This document shows, piece after piece, positions 54,611-62,974 of a DNA stretch of 64,000 bases (its first letter is position 1; each line of letters starts with the position of its first letter). Location: NCBI RefSeq assembly GCF_029076445.1, contig NZ_JARESG010000002.1:248001-312000 (forward strand). The letters are read 5' to 3'. Position numbers and translations under genes: made by a program. Origin of the DNA: Pseudarthrobacter naphthalenicus. Lineage in GTDB: Bacteria > Actinomycetota > Actinomycetes > Actinomycetales > Micrococcaceae. The notes beneath the pieces are model-generated. The model saw only the letters and a program-made list of their open reading frames with translations, had not been told where the DNA came from and made no database searches.

Positions 54611-54688
54611 GCGGCATATTGCAGGAGGGGGTCCGGGAGCCCCAAAGCAGCTCACGGCGTCGTCCGATGGTGCTTAGGCGCGGGCTGC

Positions 54689-55105
54689 TTACCGGCGCGG
54701 GTCCTCGGTGCCGCCAGCTCCGGCGCGGTACTTCCGCAGCCTGCCGCGGGCCTCTCCGGTGTCCGTCCGTGCCTCGGAATAGGTCCGGACACCCTTCTCG
54801 TAGTGCGTGTACAGGCGGGCTTCCTCCGCGGGGTCGAGGCGTCCGTCCGTGTCCCCCCGCGGAGCGTCCTTGACCTGGTCCCTGGTGTAGGGCACCACAA
54901 GGTCGGCGCCGTCGATTCTGGCCCCTTCCACCGGGACAAAGGACTGCGAGGTGCCGAAGAGTCCGGTCTTGACTGTCACCCAGGTGGGCTCACCCGTGTC
55001 GTCATCGGAGTAGAGCTGGCCGATCCCGCCGATCTTGCCGCCGTCGGACCCCGCAACGTTGCCGCCCTTGCTGAGCAGCCCTTCAATGTCTTCCCTCGTA
55101 AGCAT
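54689..55105 (-). CDS. PRC-barrel domain protein
   Basis: A 138-residue protein. The N-terminal ~75 residues (GGKIGGIGQLYSDDDTGEPTWVTVKTG...SFVPVEGARIDG) are a PRC-barrel, a small beta-barrel seen in RNA-maturation and photosynthetic proteins and in many stress proteins. The C-terminal part is charged and helical (DPAEEARLYTHYEKG). ATG 55105 is preceded by AAAGGAG. Role unknown, perhaps stress-related. Confidence 0.85.
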   Translation of the reverse strand: MLTREDIEGLLSKGGNVAGSDGGKIGGIGQLYSDDDTGEPTWVTVKTGLFGTSQSFVPVEGARIDGADLVVPYTRDQVKDAPRGDTDGRLDPAEEARLYTHYEKGVRTYSEARTDTGEARGRLRKYRAGAGGTEDPRR

Positions 55106-55279
55106 GACGTCTCCTTTGAGGTTCAGGTACAGCTGCGCTTCTACCGTAAGCAGGCCGATTACCTAAACGGAAGCGCTGATGCATTTCCCCGAATCGTTCC
55201 TCGCCGTGTTCACCCAACCTTTCCCTCGGCTCAACCAGCGTGACCCCGCCGCGTCAGGCGGCGGGCGCACCGTGGAGGG

Positions 55280-56461
55280 GTGAGGATCGCAATTGTTGCC
55301 GAATCATTCCTGCCATTGATGAACGGGGTGACCCACTCCATCCTGCGGGTGCTTGAGCATCTGGAGGGTCAGGGTCACGACGTCCTGGTCATCGCCCCCT
55401 CCACCCATCCGGTCGCCGACGCCCTGGCCGAGTATGTAGGCCCGGCCGAGGTGGTTCACGGCGCGAAGGTGCTCCGGGTTCCCGCGGTTCCGCTGGCGGG
55501 CTATACGAACGTCAGAGTGGCGATGGGCGGTGTGTACCGGGTCAAGCGAATCCTTGCCGACTACGCACCGGACCTGGTCCACCTTGCCTCGCCGTTCATC
55601 CTCGGCTGGCGGGCAGTGCAGGCGGCGCATCAGTTGCGGATCCCCACCGTCGCCATCTACCAGACCGAGGTGCCCAGCTATGCGGCCCGGTATGGCGTGC
55701 CGTTCCTGGAGAACTGGGCGTGGAACCGGGTGGAGAACATCCACCTGCTGGCCACCCGGACCCTGGTGCCGTCCACGTTCGCGCTGAATCAGTTGCGCGG
55801 CCGTGGGATCCCGCGGGTGGGCATGTGGCGGCGCGGCGTGGATACCGCGCGGTTTTCGCCGGAAAAGCGCGACGCCGGGTGGCGGGCAGCCGTGGCGCCC
55901 GGCGGTGAGCGGATCATCGGCTACGTCGGCCGGCTGGCCATCGAAAAGCAGGTGGAGGACCTCGCGGCACTCGCCGAAATCCCGAACTCCAGACTGGTGA
56001 TCGTGGGTGACGGTCCGCAGCGGGCCGCCCTGCAGGAAGCACTGCCGGGCGCCCATTTCACCGGGTTCCTCGGCGGCGAGGAGCTCGCGAGGGCCGTCGC
56101 CTCGTTCGATCTCTTTGTCCATCCCGGCGAGTTTGAGACGTTCTGCCAGACCATCCAGGAGGCCATGGCCTCGGGCGTTCCCGTGGTGGCCACCGGCCGC
56201 GGCGGGCCCCTGGACCTGGTGGAAAACTCCCGCACCGGCTGGCTGTACCAGCCCGGGGACCTGGCCGGTTTCCGGGCCCGCGTGCTGGACCTCATGGGCG
56301 ACGACGCCAAGCGCCGCGCCTTCGCCGCGGCGGCGCACGCCTCGGTCCAGGACCGGACGTGGCCGGCGCTGTGCGCCCGGCTTGAGGAGCAGTACCACGA
56401 AGCTATCGCGAGCCATCCGGTCATCCGGTCGGCCGAGTCCAAACGAGGAGTGTCCCTGTGA
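55280..56461 (+). CDS. GT4 family glycosyltransferase (mannosyltransferase-like)
   Basis: A 393-residue GT-B enzyme. N-terminal IVAESFLPLMNGVTHSI and the C-terminal HPGEFETFCQTIQEAMASGVPVVATGRGGP (with the EX7E-like nucleotide-sugar motif) match actinobacterial alpha-mannosyltransferases such as MgtA/PimC-like proteins that act on cell-envelope glycolipids. The donor is thus probably GDP-mannose. GTG 55280 follows GTGGAGGG. The stop overlaps ugd by four bases. Confidence 0.9.
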   Translation: MRIAIVAESFLPLMNGVTHSILRVLEHLEGQGHDVLVIAPSTHPVADALAEYVGPAEVVHGAKVLRVPAVPLAGYTNVRVAMGGVYRVKRILADYAPDLVHLASPFILGWRAVQAAHQLRIPTVAIYQTEVPSYAARYGVPFLENWAWNRVENIHLLATRTLVPSTFALNQLRGRGIPRVGMWRRGVDTARFSPEKRDAGWRAAVAPGGERIIGYVGRLAIEKQVEDLAALAEIPNSRLVIVGDGPQRAALQEALPGAHFTGFLGGEELARAVASFDLFVHPGEFETFCQTIQEAMASGVPVVATGRGGPLDLVENSRTGWLYQPGDLAGFRARVLDLMGDDAKRRAFAAAAHASVQDRTWPALCARLEEQYHEAIASHPVIRSAESKRGVSL

Positions 56462-57849
56462 AAATATCCGTGATCGGCTGCGGCTACCTCGGCGCCGTGC
56501 ACGCCGCCACGCTCGCCTCCATGGGCCACACGGTGGTGGGCATTGATGTGGACGCCGCCAAGGTGAACCAGCTGGGCCGTGGCGTGGCGCCCTTCTTCGA
56601 ACCCGGTCTGGACGAGCTGCTCCGCGACGGAACGGCCACCGGGCGGCTGACGTTCTCCACGGACTTCGGCGCCGCGGCCGGCGCCCAGGTGCACTTCCTG
56701 TGCGTCGGGACGCCGCAGTCCAAAACGTCCGACGGCGCCGACCTCACCTTTCTGGTGGCCGCCACCGAGGCGCTGCTCCCGCACCTGGCGGGGGGCGCCG
56801 TCGTCGTCGGTAAATCAACGGTGCCCGTGGGCACCGTGGACATGCTCAGTGACGTCCTGGCCGGGCGGCCGGACGTGCAGCTGGGTTGGAACCCGGAGTT
56901 CCTGCGCCAGGGCACCGCGGTGAAGGACACGCTGGTGCCGGACCGGCTGGTGTACGGCGTGTCGGGCGGCAAGGCGGCGGCCTTCAACCCCGGGACCGGT
57001 GCGCCGCGCGGGGTGACAGCTGCCTTGGACGCCGTCTACGAGCCCCTGCTGAATGCCGGTATTCCCCGCCTGGTGTGCAACTTCGCCACGGCCGAGCTGA
57101 TCAAGTCGGCAGCCAACGCCTATCTGGCCACGAAGGTCAGCTTCATCAACGCCATCGCCGAACTGTGCGACGCGTCCGGGGCGGATGTGGCCGAACTCAG
57201 CGAGGCCATGGGCATGGACCCCCGGATCGGCAGCCGCTACCTGCATGCGGGGCTGGGCTTCGGCGGCGGGTGCCTGCCCAAGGACATCCGCAGCCTCAGC
57301 AGCCAGGCCGCCGCCCTGGGGGTGGCCCCGGTCAACGACTGGATGGGTGTGGTGGACGCGATCAACGTCCGCCAGCGGACCCGGACCGTGGACCTCGCAG
57401 CCGGCCTGTGCGGCGGGGAGCTTTCGGGGCGCGCCGTCACCATCCTCGGCGCCGCCTTCAAACCGGAAACAGACGACATCCGTGACTCCCCCGCGTTGGA
57501 TGTCGCCACCCGGCTGGCAGCTGCCGGAGCGCATGTGACCGTGACGGATCCGAAGGCCGTGAACAACGCATGGCTGCGCTATCCGCAGCTGCGGTTTGAA
57601 TCCTCCACTGCCCGGGCGTTGGAGGGTGCCGAACTGGTGCTGCTGCTGACCGAGTGGGATGAGTACCGCCGTCTGTCCCCCGCTCTTGCAGGCGGACTCG
57701 TCCGACGCCGGGTGGTCCTGGACGGGCGGAACGTCCTGGATGCTGCGGCCTGGCGGGCCGAGGGGTGGATGGTCCGCGGGCTGGGCACCAACTCCGGCGA
57801 GGCCGTCCAGACGGCCGAGGACGGCCTCGCCGGGATGCGCCAATCGTAG
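56458..57849 (+). CDS. ugd: UDP-glucose 6-dehydrogenase
   Basis: A 463-residue NAD enzyme oxidising UDP-glucose to UDP-glucuronate. GCGYLG (7-12) is the Rossmann motif, Lys119/Ser120 in VGKSTVPVGT are conserved, and Cys272 in GFGGGCLPKDIRSL is the catalytic thiol. The C-terminal domain with FKPETDDIRDSPA is complete. It starts with GTG overlapping the mannosyltransferase stop (GTGA), so the two are co-translated. UDP-glucuronate could feed a glucuronosyl envelope glycolipid or polysaccharide. Confidence 0.95.
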   Translation: MKISVIGCGYLGAVHAATLASMGHTVVGIDVDAAKVNQLGRGVAPFFEPGLDELLRDGTATGRLTFSTDFGAAAGAQVHFLCVGTPQSKTSDGADLTFLVAATEALLPHLAGGAVVVGKSTVPVGTVDMLSDVLAGRPDVQLGWNPEFLRQGTAVKDTLVPDRLVYGVSGGKAAAFNPGTGAPRGVTAALDAVYEPLLNAGIPRLVCNFATAELIKSAANAYLATKVSFINAIAELCDASGADVAELSEAMGMDPRIGSRYLHAGLGFGGGCLPKDIRSLSSQAAALGVAPVNDWMGVVDAINVRQRTRTVDLAAGLCGGELSGRAVTILGAAFKPETDDIRDSPALDVATRLAAAGAHVTVTDPKAVNNAWLRYPQLRFESSTARALEGAELVLLLTEWDEYRRLSPALAGGLVRRRVVLDGRNVLDAAAWRAEGWMVRGLGTNSGEAVQTAEDGLAGMRQS

Positions 57850-57975
57850 CGCTGTCCGGGCCGCCGCCGGCCGGTACGGCGAAGATTCGCGGGCCGGAGC
57901 TTCCCCCGGCCCGCAAAAGTCACGCATTTTTGTCACGGGACTCCCACGCGCACTTTATGATGTGCGTGGGGGTGG

Positions 57976-60141
57976 TTGCGCATAGGGGGAACCAGGCGGC
58001 AGAACAAGGTTTTGGCGGAACGGACGTTTGGCGTGCTCCTGGACGCCAGCCCGGACGCCCTTCTGGCACTGGATCCGGACGGCATCATCCGGATCGCGAA
58101 CACCGCGTCCAGCAGGCTGTTCGGGTACCCGCGCGAAAAGCTGCTCGGCAGCGACCACTCGCTGCTGCTGTGCGAACCGTTCCGGACGGCGGCCCGCCAA
58201 CTGCGCGAAGACCTGCGGGCAGCTCCCAGCCAACCGACGCCGCCGCGTGAGGTGCGCATGCTGCACCGTGACGGCACGGACCTGGCCGCCGAAATGGCAG
58301 GCTCACTGCTGGACGACGGCGGCCGGCAACTGCTGCTGCTTTCTTTCCGCAGCACCTCACACCGGAAGGGCGCCGATGCCGAGTTGCGGGAAGCAATGTC
58401 CCTGTTGACGGCGACGCTGGAATCCACGGCTGACGGGATCCTCGTGATCAGTGCCGAGGGCAGGATTGCCGGGCTCAATGAGCAGTTCCTGAAGATGTGG
58501 GCCATACCGCAGGAATATGTCGAGGCCGATTCTGACCAGGCGGCCATGCAAGTGATCCTGTCCCAAGTCAAGGATCCGGAGGACTTCGTAGCCCGGGTGT
58601 CCGAACTGACGCAGGATCCCACGGCCGAAAGCCACGACGTGGTGGACTTCCTGGACGGCCGGACCTTTGAACGGTATTCGCGCCCGCAGCGGGTGGGCAG
58701 CAAAGTTGTGGGCCGGGTCTGGAGCTTCCGGGATGTCACCCCGCGCCGGCAGGCCCAGGAGCTGGCCCAAAGAGCCCAGGAACAGGCGCAGCAGGCCCTC
58801 CAGGATCTCGCCTCCCAGGCGGAGCAGTTGAGGGCCATGGCCTTCACCGACCCGCTGACCGGACTGGCGAACCAGGCGGTCTTCAACAATGAACTGCTCG
58901 CCGCCCTGAAGGAGCCGCGGCTCAAGTCCGTGGATGTCTTCCTGATTGACCTTGACGACTTCAAGGAGGTCAACGACATTCTTGGCCACCACGCCGGGGA
59001 CGTCATGCTGGTGGAGGTCGCCCGGAGGCTTCGAGGCTGCGTGCCCACCGCGGATGTGGTGGCCAGGCTGGGCGGCGACGAGTTTGTGGTCCTCCTGACG
59101 GCCTGCCCCAATGCGGAGGCTATTGCCGAATGCATTGTCCGCTGCCTGCACGTGCCCTTCACCATCGAGGGCACCGTGCTGCGTCCCAGCTTGAGCCTGG
59201 GACTCGCTTCGATAGGCAGGGCCGCCCTGGGCGCTTCGGAACTCCTGCGCGAGGCCGATATTGCCATGTACGCGGCCAAGGCAGCGGGCAAGAACCGCTT
59301 CCTGCGGTTCCATCCGGACATGATGACCGCCCTGGTCAGGCGGACTGACCTTGAGGCCGGCCTCCAGGTCTCCGTAGCCCGCAGTGAAATCTCCGTGGAG
59401 TTCCAGCCCATCGTGTCGCCGCGTATGGGCCAGGTGGTGACGTTCGAAGCGCTGGCACGTTGGGATCGCGGGGATCAGCGCGTCCCGCCCGGACTCTTCA
59501 TTCCCCTTGCCGAACGCAGCGGGCTCATCAACGAAATCGGCGCCGAAGTGATGGGGCAAAGCCTGAAACACCTGGCGACGTGGCTTGGCGCGGACCTGTC
59601 ACGGTCGTTGTCCATAAATGTTTCCGGAGTCCAGCTCCAGGAACCTGACTTTGCGGAACAGGTGCTGCAGCTCGCGGAGAAATACGGTGTGGGACCCTAC
59701 CAGCTGGTCCTTGAGGTCACCGAAAGTGTGTTCTTCGACGCCGACTGCAACGTCATCAAGCAGCTCAGCCAGCTCCGGGCCGCCGGAGCCCGCGTGGCGT
59801 TGGACGATTTCGGCACGGGCTATTCCTCGTTGGGACGGCTGCAGGAGCTCCCGGTGGACATCCTCAAAATCGACCGGACCTTTGTCTCCATGGTGCACAC
59901 CGGCAATGAGCGCCTGCCCATTCTCAGCTCCATGATCAACATGGCCCACAGCCTGGGTCTCACCGTAACGGCCGAAGGCATCGAAACCGAGGAGCAGGCG
60001 AACTACCTCATTGCCCTCGAATGTGATTCGCTGCAGGGCTACCTGTTCTCCCACCCGGAACCCGCCGGCCGGTTCGAACAGGCCCTGAAGACTTCAGGCC
60101 AGGCCCTGGACGCCTTGTCGAGCCGTGCAGGGCTTCCCTAG
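57976..60141 (+). CDS. PAS-PAS-GGDEF-EAL cyclic-di-GMP protein
   Basis: About 721 residues. Two PAS domains (~15-125 and ~140-255), a short coiled linker (~258-288), a GGDEF domain (~289-445) with intact GGDEF at 366-370, and an EAL domain (~460-705) with EAL at 491-493 and DDFGTGYSSL. Both synthesis and breakdown of c-di-GMP look possible. The inhibitory I-site is lost (PTAD in place of RxxD). No membrane segment or signal peptide, so the PAS domains likely sense a cytoplasmic cue. Start is uncertain: TTG 57976 or TTG 58012. Its stop overlaps the opposing gene's stop as CTAG. Confidence 0.92.
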   Translation: MRIGGTRRQNKVLAERTFGVLLDASPDALLALDPDGIIRIANTASSRLFGYPREKLLGSDHSLLLCEPFRTAARQLREDLRAAPSQPTPPREVRMLHRDGTDLAAEMAGSLLDDGGRQLLLLSFRSTSHRKGADAELREAMSLLTATLESTADGILVISAEGRIAGLNEQFLKMWAIPQEYVEADSDQAAMQVILSQVKDPEDFVARVSELTQDPTAESHDVVDFLDGRTFERYSRPQRVGSKVVGRVWSFRDVTPRRQAQELAQRAQEQAQQALQDLASQAEQLRAMAFTDPLTGLANQAVFNNELLAALKEPRLKSVDVFLIDLDDFKEVNDILGHHAGDVMLVEVARRLRGCVPTADVVARLGGDEFVVLLTACPNAEAIAECIVRCLHVPFTIEGTVLRPSLSLGLASIGRAALGASELLREADIAMYAAKAAGKNRFLRFHPDMMTALVRRTDLEAGLQVSVARSEISVEFQPIVSPRMGQVVTFEALARWDRGDQRVPPGLFIPLAERSGLINEIGAEVMGQSLKHLATWLGADLSRSLSINVSGVQLQEPDFAEQVLQLAEKYGVGPYQLVLEVTESVFFDADCNVIKQLSQLRAAGARVALDDFGTGYSSLGRLQELPVDILKIDRTFVSMVHTGNERLPILSSMINMAHSLGLTVTAEGIETEEQANYLIALECDSLQGYLFSHPEPAGRFEQALKTSGQALDALSSRAGLP

Positions 60142-60662
60142 GCAGCTTTTTTGCGCTGCTTTGGCTGGGTCCGCTGCTTGGCAGGCTGGTGCGGTGCCGG
60201 TCGCTGCTGAGCCTGTCGCTGCTGAGCCTGCTGGGGGGCTTCGGGAGTGGCTTGGGCGGGAGCCTCGGCGGGTGCATGCTGGGGTGCTTCCGCCGGCCGG
60301 GGCGCCTCAGCGGCGGGATGCTCGTCCTCTGCCGTGGCGTACCCGGCCATTTCGGACTCAGCCGAGTCGTACTCCGCCATCTCGAACTCAGCCTCGTACT
60401 CCGCCGAGTCGTACTGCGCGTACTGGCGGTTGCGGCGCCAGCGGCGGATCAGGTTGGCGGCGGCGATGATGCCTGCCAAGGGGGTGAGCACTGCGGCAGC
60501 GTAGACAAACAGCATCCAGGTCAGGGTGGCCATGGGCGGCTGGTTGTTGTGCAGGAGGGAGAGGCCGCCGAACATGGCGATGGTCCAAAACAGCACTACG
60601 GCGGTCAGCACAGCCGCCGCCGGGAAATACTGGTTGCTCACGATTTTTTTCAGGGTTTCCAC
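60138..60662 (-). CDS. Membrane protein with long Gln/Ala/Pro-rich tail
   Basis: A 174-residue protein with two hydrophobic helices (~14-34 and ~44-68), then RRWRRNRQYAQYD and a tail of ~95 residues. The tail has YDSAEYEAEFEMAEYDSAES repeats and then Ala/Pro/Gln-rich sequence ending in a basic KQRKKAA. GTG 60662 has AGGAGG six bases upstream. No family recognised. Its stop codon and that of the opposing c-di-GMP gene share the four bases CTAG. Confidence 0.75.
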   Translation of the reverse strand: METLKKIVSNQYFPAAAVLTAVVLFWTIAMFGGLSLLHNNQPPMATLTWMLFVYAAAVLTPLAGIIAAANLIRRWRRNRQYAQYDSAEYEAEFEMAEYDSAESEMAGYATAEDEHPAAEAPRPAEAPQHAPAEAPAQATPEAPQQAQQRQAQQRPAPHQPAKQRTQPKQRKKAA

Positions 60663-60879
60663 GCACTTCCTCCTGCCTGGCCGGGGCGCAGCGCAAGGCC
60701 GCATAGAGACAAGTATGAGCCTGCCGGGCCGTGGATTCGTGCAACACGCAGGCGGTGGTGATGAACATAACGTGGGTGGCTGACCGTTGACGCTCTTCCC
60801 CATCGGCGGACTGAAGAATACCGTGGACGTTGTCCGGCGCCCCGCCGGCCCGCACTGCCCCGAAAACCCTGGAGGTCCC

Positions 60880-61431
60880 ATGCGCAAGGTCACGTCCGGT
60901 CTGTTCCACTCCGTTGACGGTGTGGTGTCAGAACCGAATCTTTGGCAGTTCAACAGCTTCGATGAAGATCTTGGCCAAGGCCTCACCGGTGTGATGGAAC
61001 GCGTGGATACCGTCCTGCTGGGACGGGTGAATTACCAGGAGTGGGCAGGCTATTGGCCCACGGCAGCGGCGGACCAGGGTTTCGCCGACTTTATTAATGG
61101 CGTGCAGAAGTTCGTCGCCTCCCGGACGCTCACCGAGCCCCTCGAATGGCAGAATTCCCGCCTGATCCAAGGACCGCTCGAGGACTTCGTAGCTGACCTC
61201 AAACAGGGCGACGGCGGCGAGATCGCCGTTATGGGCAGCATCTCCCTGGTACGCCAGCTGCTGTTCGCCGGGCTTCTGGATGAGCTGACCCTGATGACCC
61301 ACCCGGTGGTGGCTGGAAGCGGCCGGCACCTGTTTGAAGCCGGCGACCCCACCACCCGGCTCAGGCTGACCGACCAGTACCGCACGTCCAAGGGCAAAGT
61401 CGTCAGCACCTACAGCCTGCTCGGCGAGTAA
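60880..61431 (+). CDS. RibD C-terminal / dihydrofolate reductase-like protein
   Basis: A 183-residue oxidoreductase of the RibD-C (pyrimidine reductase/DHFR-fold) family. LFHSVDGVVSEPNLWQF, VDTVLLGRVNYQEWAGYWP, IAVMGSISLVRQLLFAGLLDEL and HPVVAGSGRHLF are the expected blocks. GGAGG precedes ATG 60880 by four bases. The substrate is unknown; it is a stand-alone gene, not in a riboflavin cluster. Confidence 0.9.
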   Translation: MRKVTSGLFHSVDGVVSEPNLWQFNSFDEDLGQGLTGVMERVDTVLLGRVNYQEWAGYWPTAAADQGFADFINGVQKFVASRTLTEPLEWQNSRLIQGPLEDFVADLKQGDGGEIAVMGSISLVRQLLFAGLLDELTLMTHPVVAGSGRHLFEAGDPTTRLRLTDQYRTSKGKVVSTYSLLGE

Positions 61432-61500
61432 CGTCAGCCGCCGGTTCCGGCGTCGAGGGTGCCAGGCCTCGGTGGTGCCCGGCCCGCGCATCCGCCCCGG

Positions 61501-61566
61501 CCCAACTAGGTAGCAGTAAGTGTCGTTTTGAGGGGTCAAAACGACACTTAGTGCTACTTACTTGGG
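61501..61566. repeat. Palindromic repeat, copy E
   Basis: CCCAACTAGGTAGCAGTAAG against its near-complement ending TGCTACTTACTTGGG, 66 bases, between the ends of converging genes. The CCCAAGTAA end read on the minus strand gives Pro-Lys-stop of the SDR gene. AAGTGTCG core as in copies A and B. Confidence 0.92.
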
Positions 61567-62379
61567 TTGGACCAGCGCCTCGCTGGCCTCCCACAAACCC
61601 TGCGCAAGCTCGGCGTCGTAGGCCTGGGCGTTGGCTTTGGCGAGGGCTCGCTTGTAGTAGTAGGCGCCGGAGACCCAGTCGGTACCGGGGGTGCCGTTGA
61701 TCAGCCAGAGAAGGGTGTCAGCGCCTTGCTCCGGGGTGAGCATAAAGCGGTTCAGGAGCGTCTTGTAGGCGTGCCGCATGGGGCTGGTGGAGTCCGCCGC
61801 GAAGTTGGTGCGGACCACGCCCGGGTGGAACGCCGCCGTCGTAATTCCCTGCTCACCGAAGCGCCGGTGCAGCTCGGACGTGAAGAGGATGTTGGCGAGT
61901 TTCGCTGTGCCGTAGGCACGGTTGGTGGAGTAGCTGTGCTCGGCGTTGAGGTCGAAGAGGTCGATTTTGCCGAAGTTGTTGGCACCGCTGGAGGTGTTGA
62001 TGACCTTGGCGCGGCTGGCAGTCAGGACGTCCATGAGCTCGGTGGTGAGCAGGAACGGCGCCAAATGGTTGATCTGGAAGGTGGATTCGTTCCCGTCCAC
62101 CGTGAGCTGGTGTTTACCCCTGATGCCGCCGGCGTTATTGGCCAGGACATCGATCCGTTCGTAGCCGTCCCGCAGCTGCGCCGCGAGCTCGCGGACCTGC
62201 GCCAGTTCGGCGAAATCGGTCACGAAGTAGTCCGTGTTGAGCTCCTTGGCGAGTGCGCGCGTCTTCTCAGCGGAACGCCCGACGACGACCACCCGGTCCC
62301 CTGCCGCGGCCAGAGTCCGTGCGGCTGCCGCGCCGATGCCGTCGCTGGCGCCGGTGATCACAATGGTGCGAGGAGTCAA
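61558..62379 (-). CDS. Short-chain dehydrogenase/reductase
   Basis: A 273-residue SDR. VITGASDGIGAAAA (~7-20) is the cofactor motif; NNAGG, INTSSGA (catalytic Ser) and YGTAK (Tyr and Lys) complete the active site. It resembles the retinol dehydrogenase/WW-oxidoreductase-like classical SDRs. The start is TTG 62379 with AAGGA upstream; the frame is open to 62502. Its stop codon lies inside palindromic repeat E. Substrate unknown. Confidence 0.92.
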   Translation of the reverse strand: MTPRTIVITGASDGIGAAAARTLAAAGDRVVVVGRSAEKTRALAKELNTDYFVTDFAELAQVRELAAQLRDGYERIDVLANNAGGIRGKHQLTVDGNESTFQINHLAPFLLTTELMDVLTASRAKVINTSSGANNFGKIDLFDLNAEHSYSTNRAYGTAKLANILFTSELHRRFGEQGITTAAFHPGVVRTNFAADSTSPMRHAYKTLLNRFMLTPEQGADTLLWLINGTPGTDWVSGAYYYKRALAKANAQAYDAELAQGLWEASEALVQPK

Positions 62380-62543
62380 GGGGTGTCCTTTGGTTCGGGG
62401 TGCGGCGCCTGGGTGGAACACGCTGCCTCTGGCACAACGACGGCGGGGCGGCCGGTGTTCCCCTTGCCCTGTACCCGCTGTCCCCGCGGGCATATCCTGC
62501 ACTCAGATCCTCGAAAAGATTCCGCGACCGAAAGAGGACATCC

Positions 62544-62972
62544 ATGGAAATGCCCAAGGCAACTGACGAGGACAAGGAGCGGTTCCGGTCCATCGTGCCG
62601 CAGCACCCGGATGTCGCCATCAAGCCGATGTTCGGCAACCTCGGCGCCTTCGTCAACGGCAACATGTTCGCCGGGCTGTTCGGCCCCACCATCGGCGTCA
62701 AGCTGGCCGAGGCAGACCGGCAGGAGCTTGAGGGCACCGAGCGGACCGTGCCGTTCGGCCCGCCGGAGCGTCCCATGGGCGGCTACACCGGGCTGCCGGA
62801 CGTGTGGAACGCGGAAGGCGACGGCGACGACGCCCGGGCACGGGCCTGGGCGGAGAAGGCGTACGCCCATGTCTCGGCGCTCCCGCCCAAAACACCGAAG
62901 GCGCCCAAGGCGCCCAAGGCCCCCAAGGCCGCGGCGTCCGGAACCGCGGCATCCAGGGCCGGCAGGAGGTAG
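62544..62972 (+). CDS. TfoX N-terminal domain protein
   Basis: A 142-residue protein. VAIKPMFGNLGAFVNGNMFAGLFG (~24-47) and the following strands match the TfoX N-terminal domain; the C-terminal helix-rich TfoX domain is absent, as in many actinobacterial members. The tail has KTPKAPKAPKAPKAA repeats, basic and probably flexible. AAGAGGA precedes ATG 62544. The link to competence known for TfoX should not be assumed here. It is followed two bases on by the flavoprotein gene. Confidence 0.85.
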   Translation: MEMPKATDEDKERFRSIVPQHPDVAIKPMFGNLGAFVNGNMFAGLFGPTIGVKLAEADRQELEGTERTVPFGPPERPMGGYTGLPDVWNAEGDGDDARARAWAEKAYAHVSALPPKTPKAPKAPKAPKAAASGTAASRAGRR

Positions 62973-62974
62973 CC

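Noticed and set aside
54620-54645. Terminator between the HNH and PRC-barrel genes
   Set aside because: The GGGG...CCCC pairing is short and interrupted, with no T-run.
62544-62972. Competence regulator TfoX/Sxy
   Set aside because: Only the N-terminal domain is present and no competence genes are nearby, so the regulatory role is unsupported.
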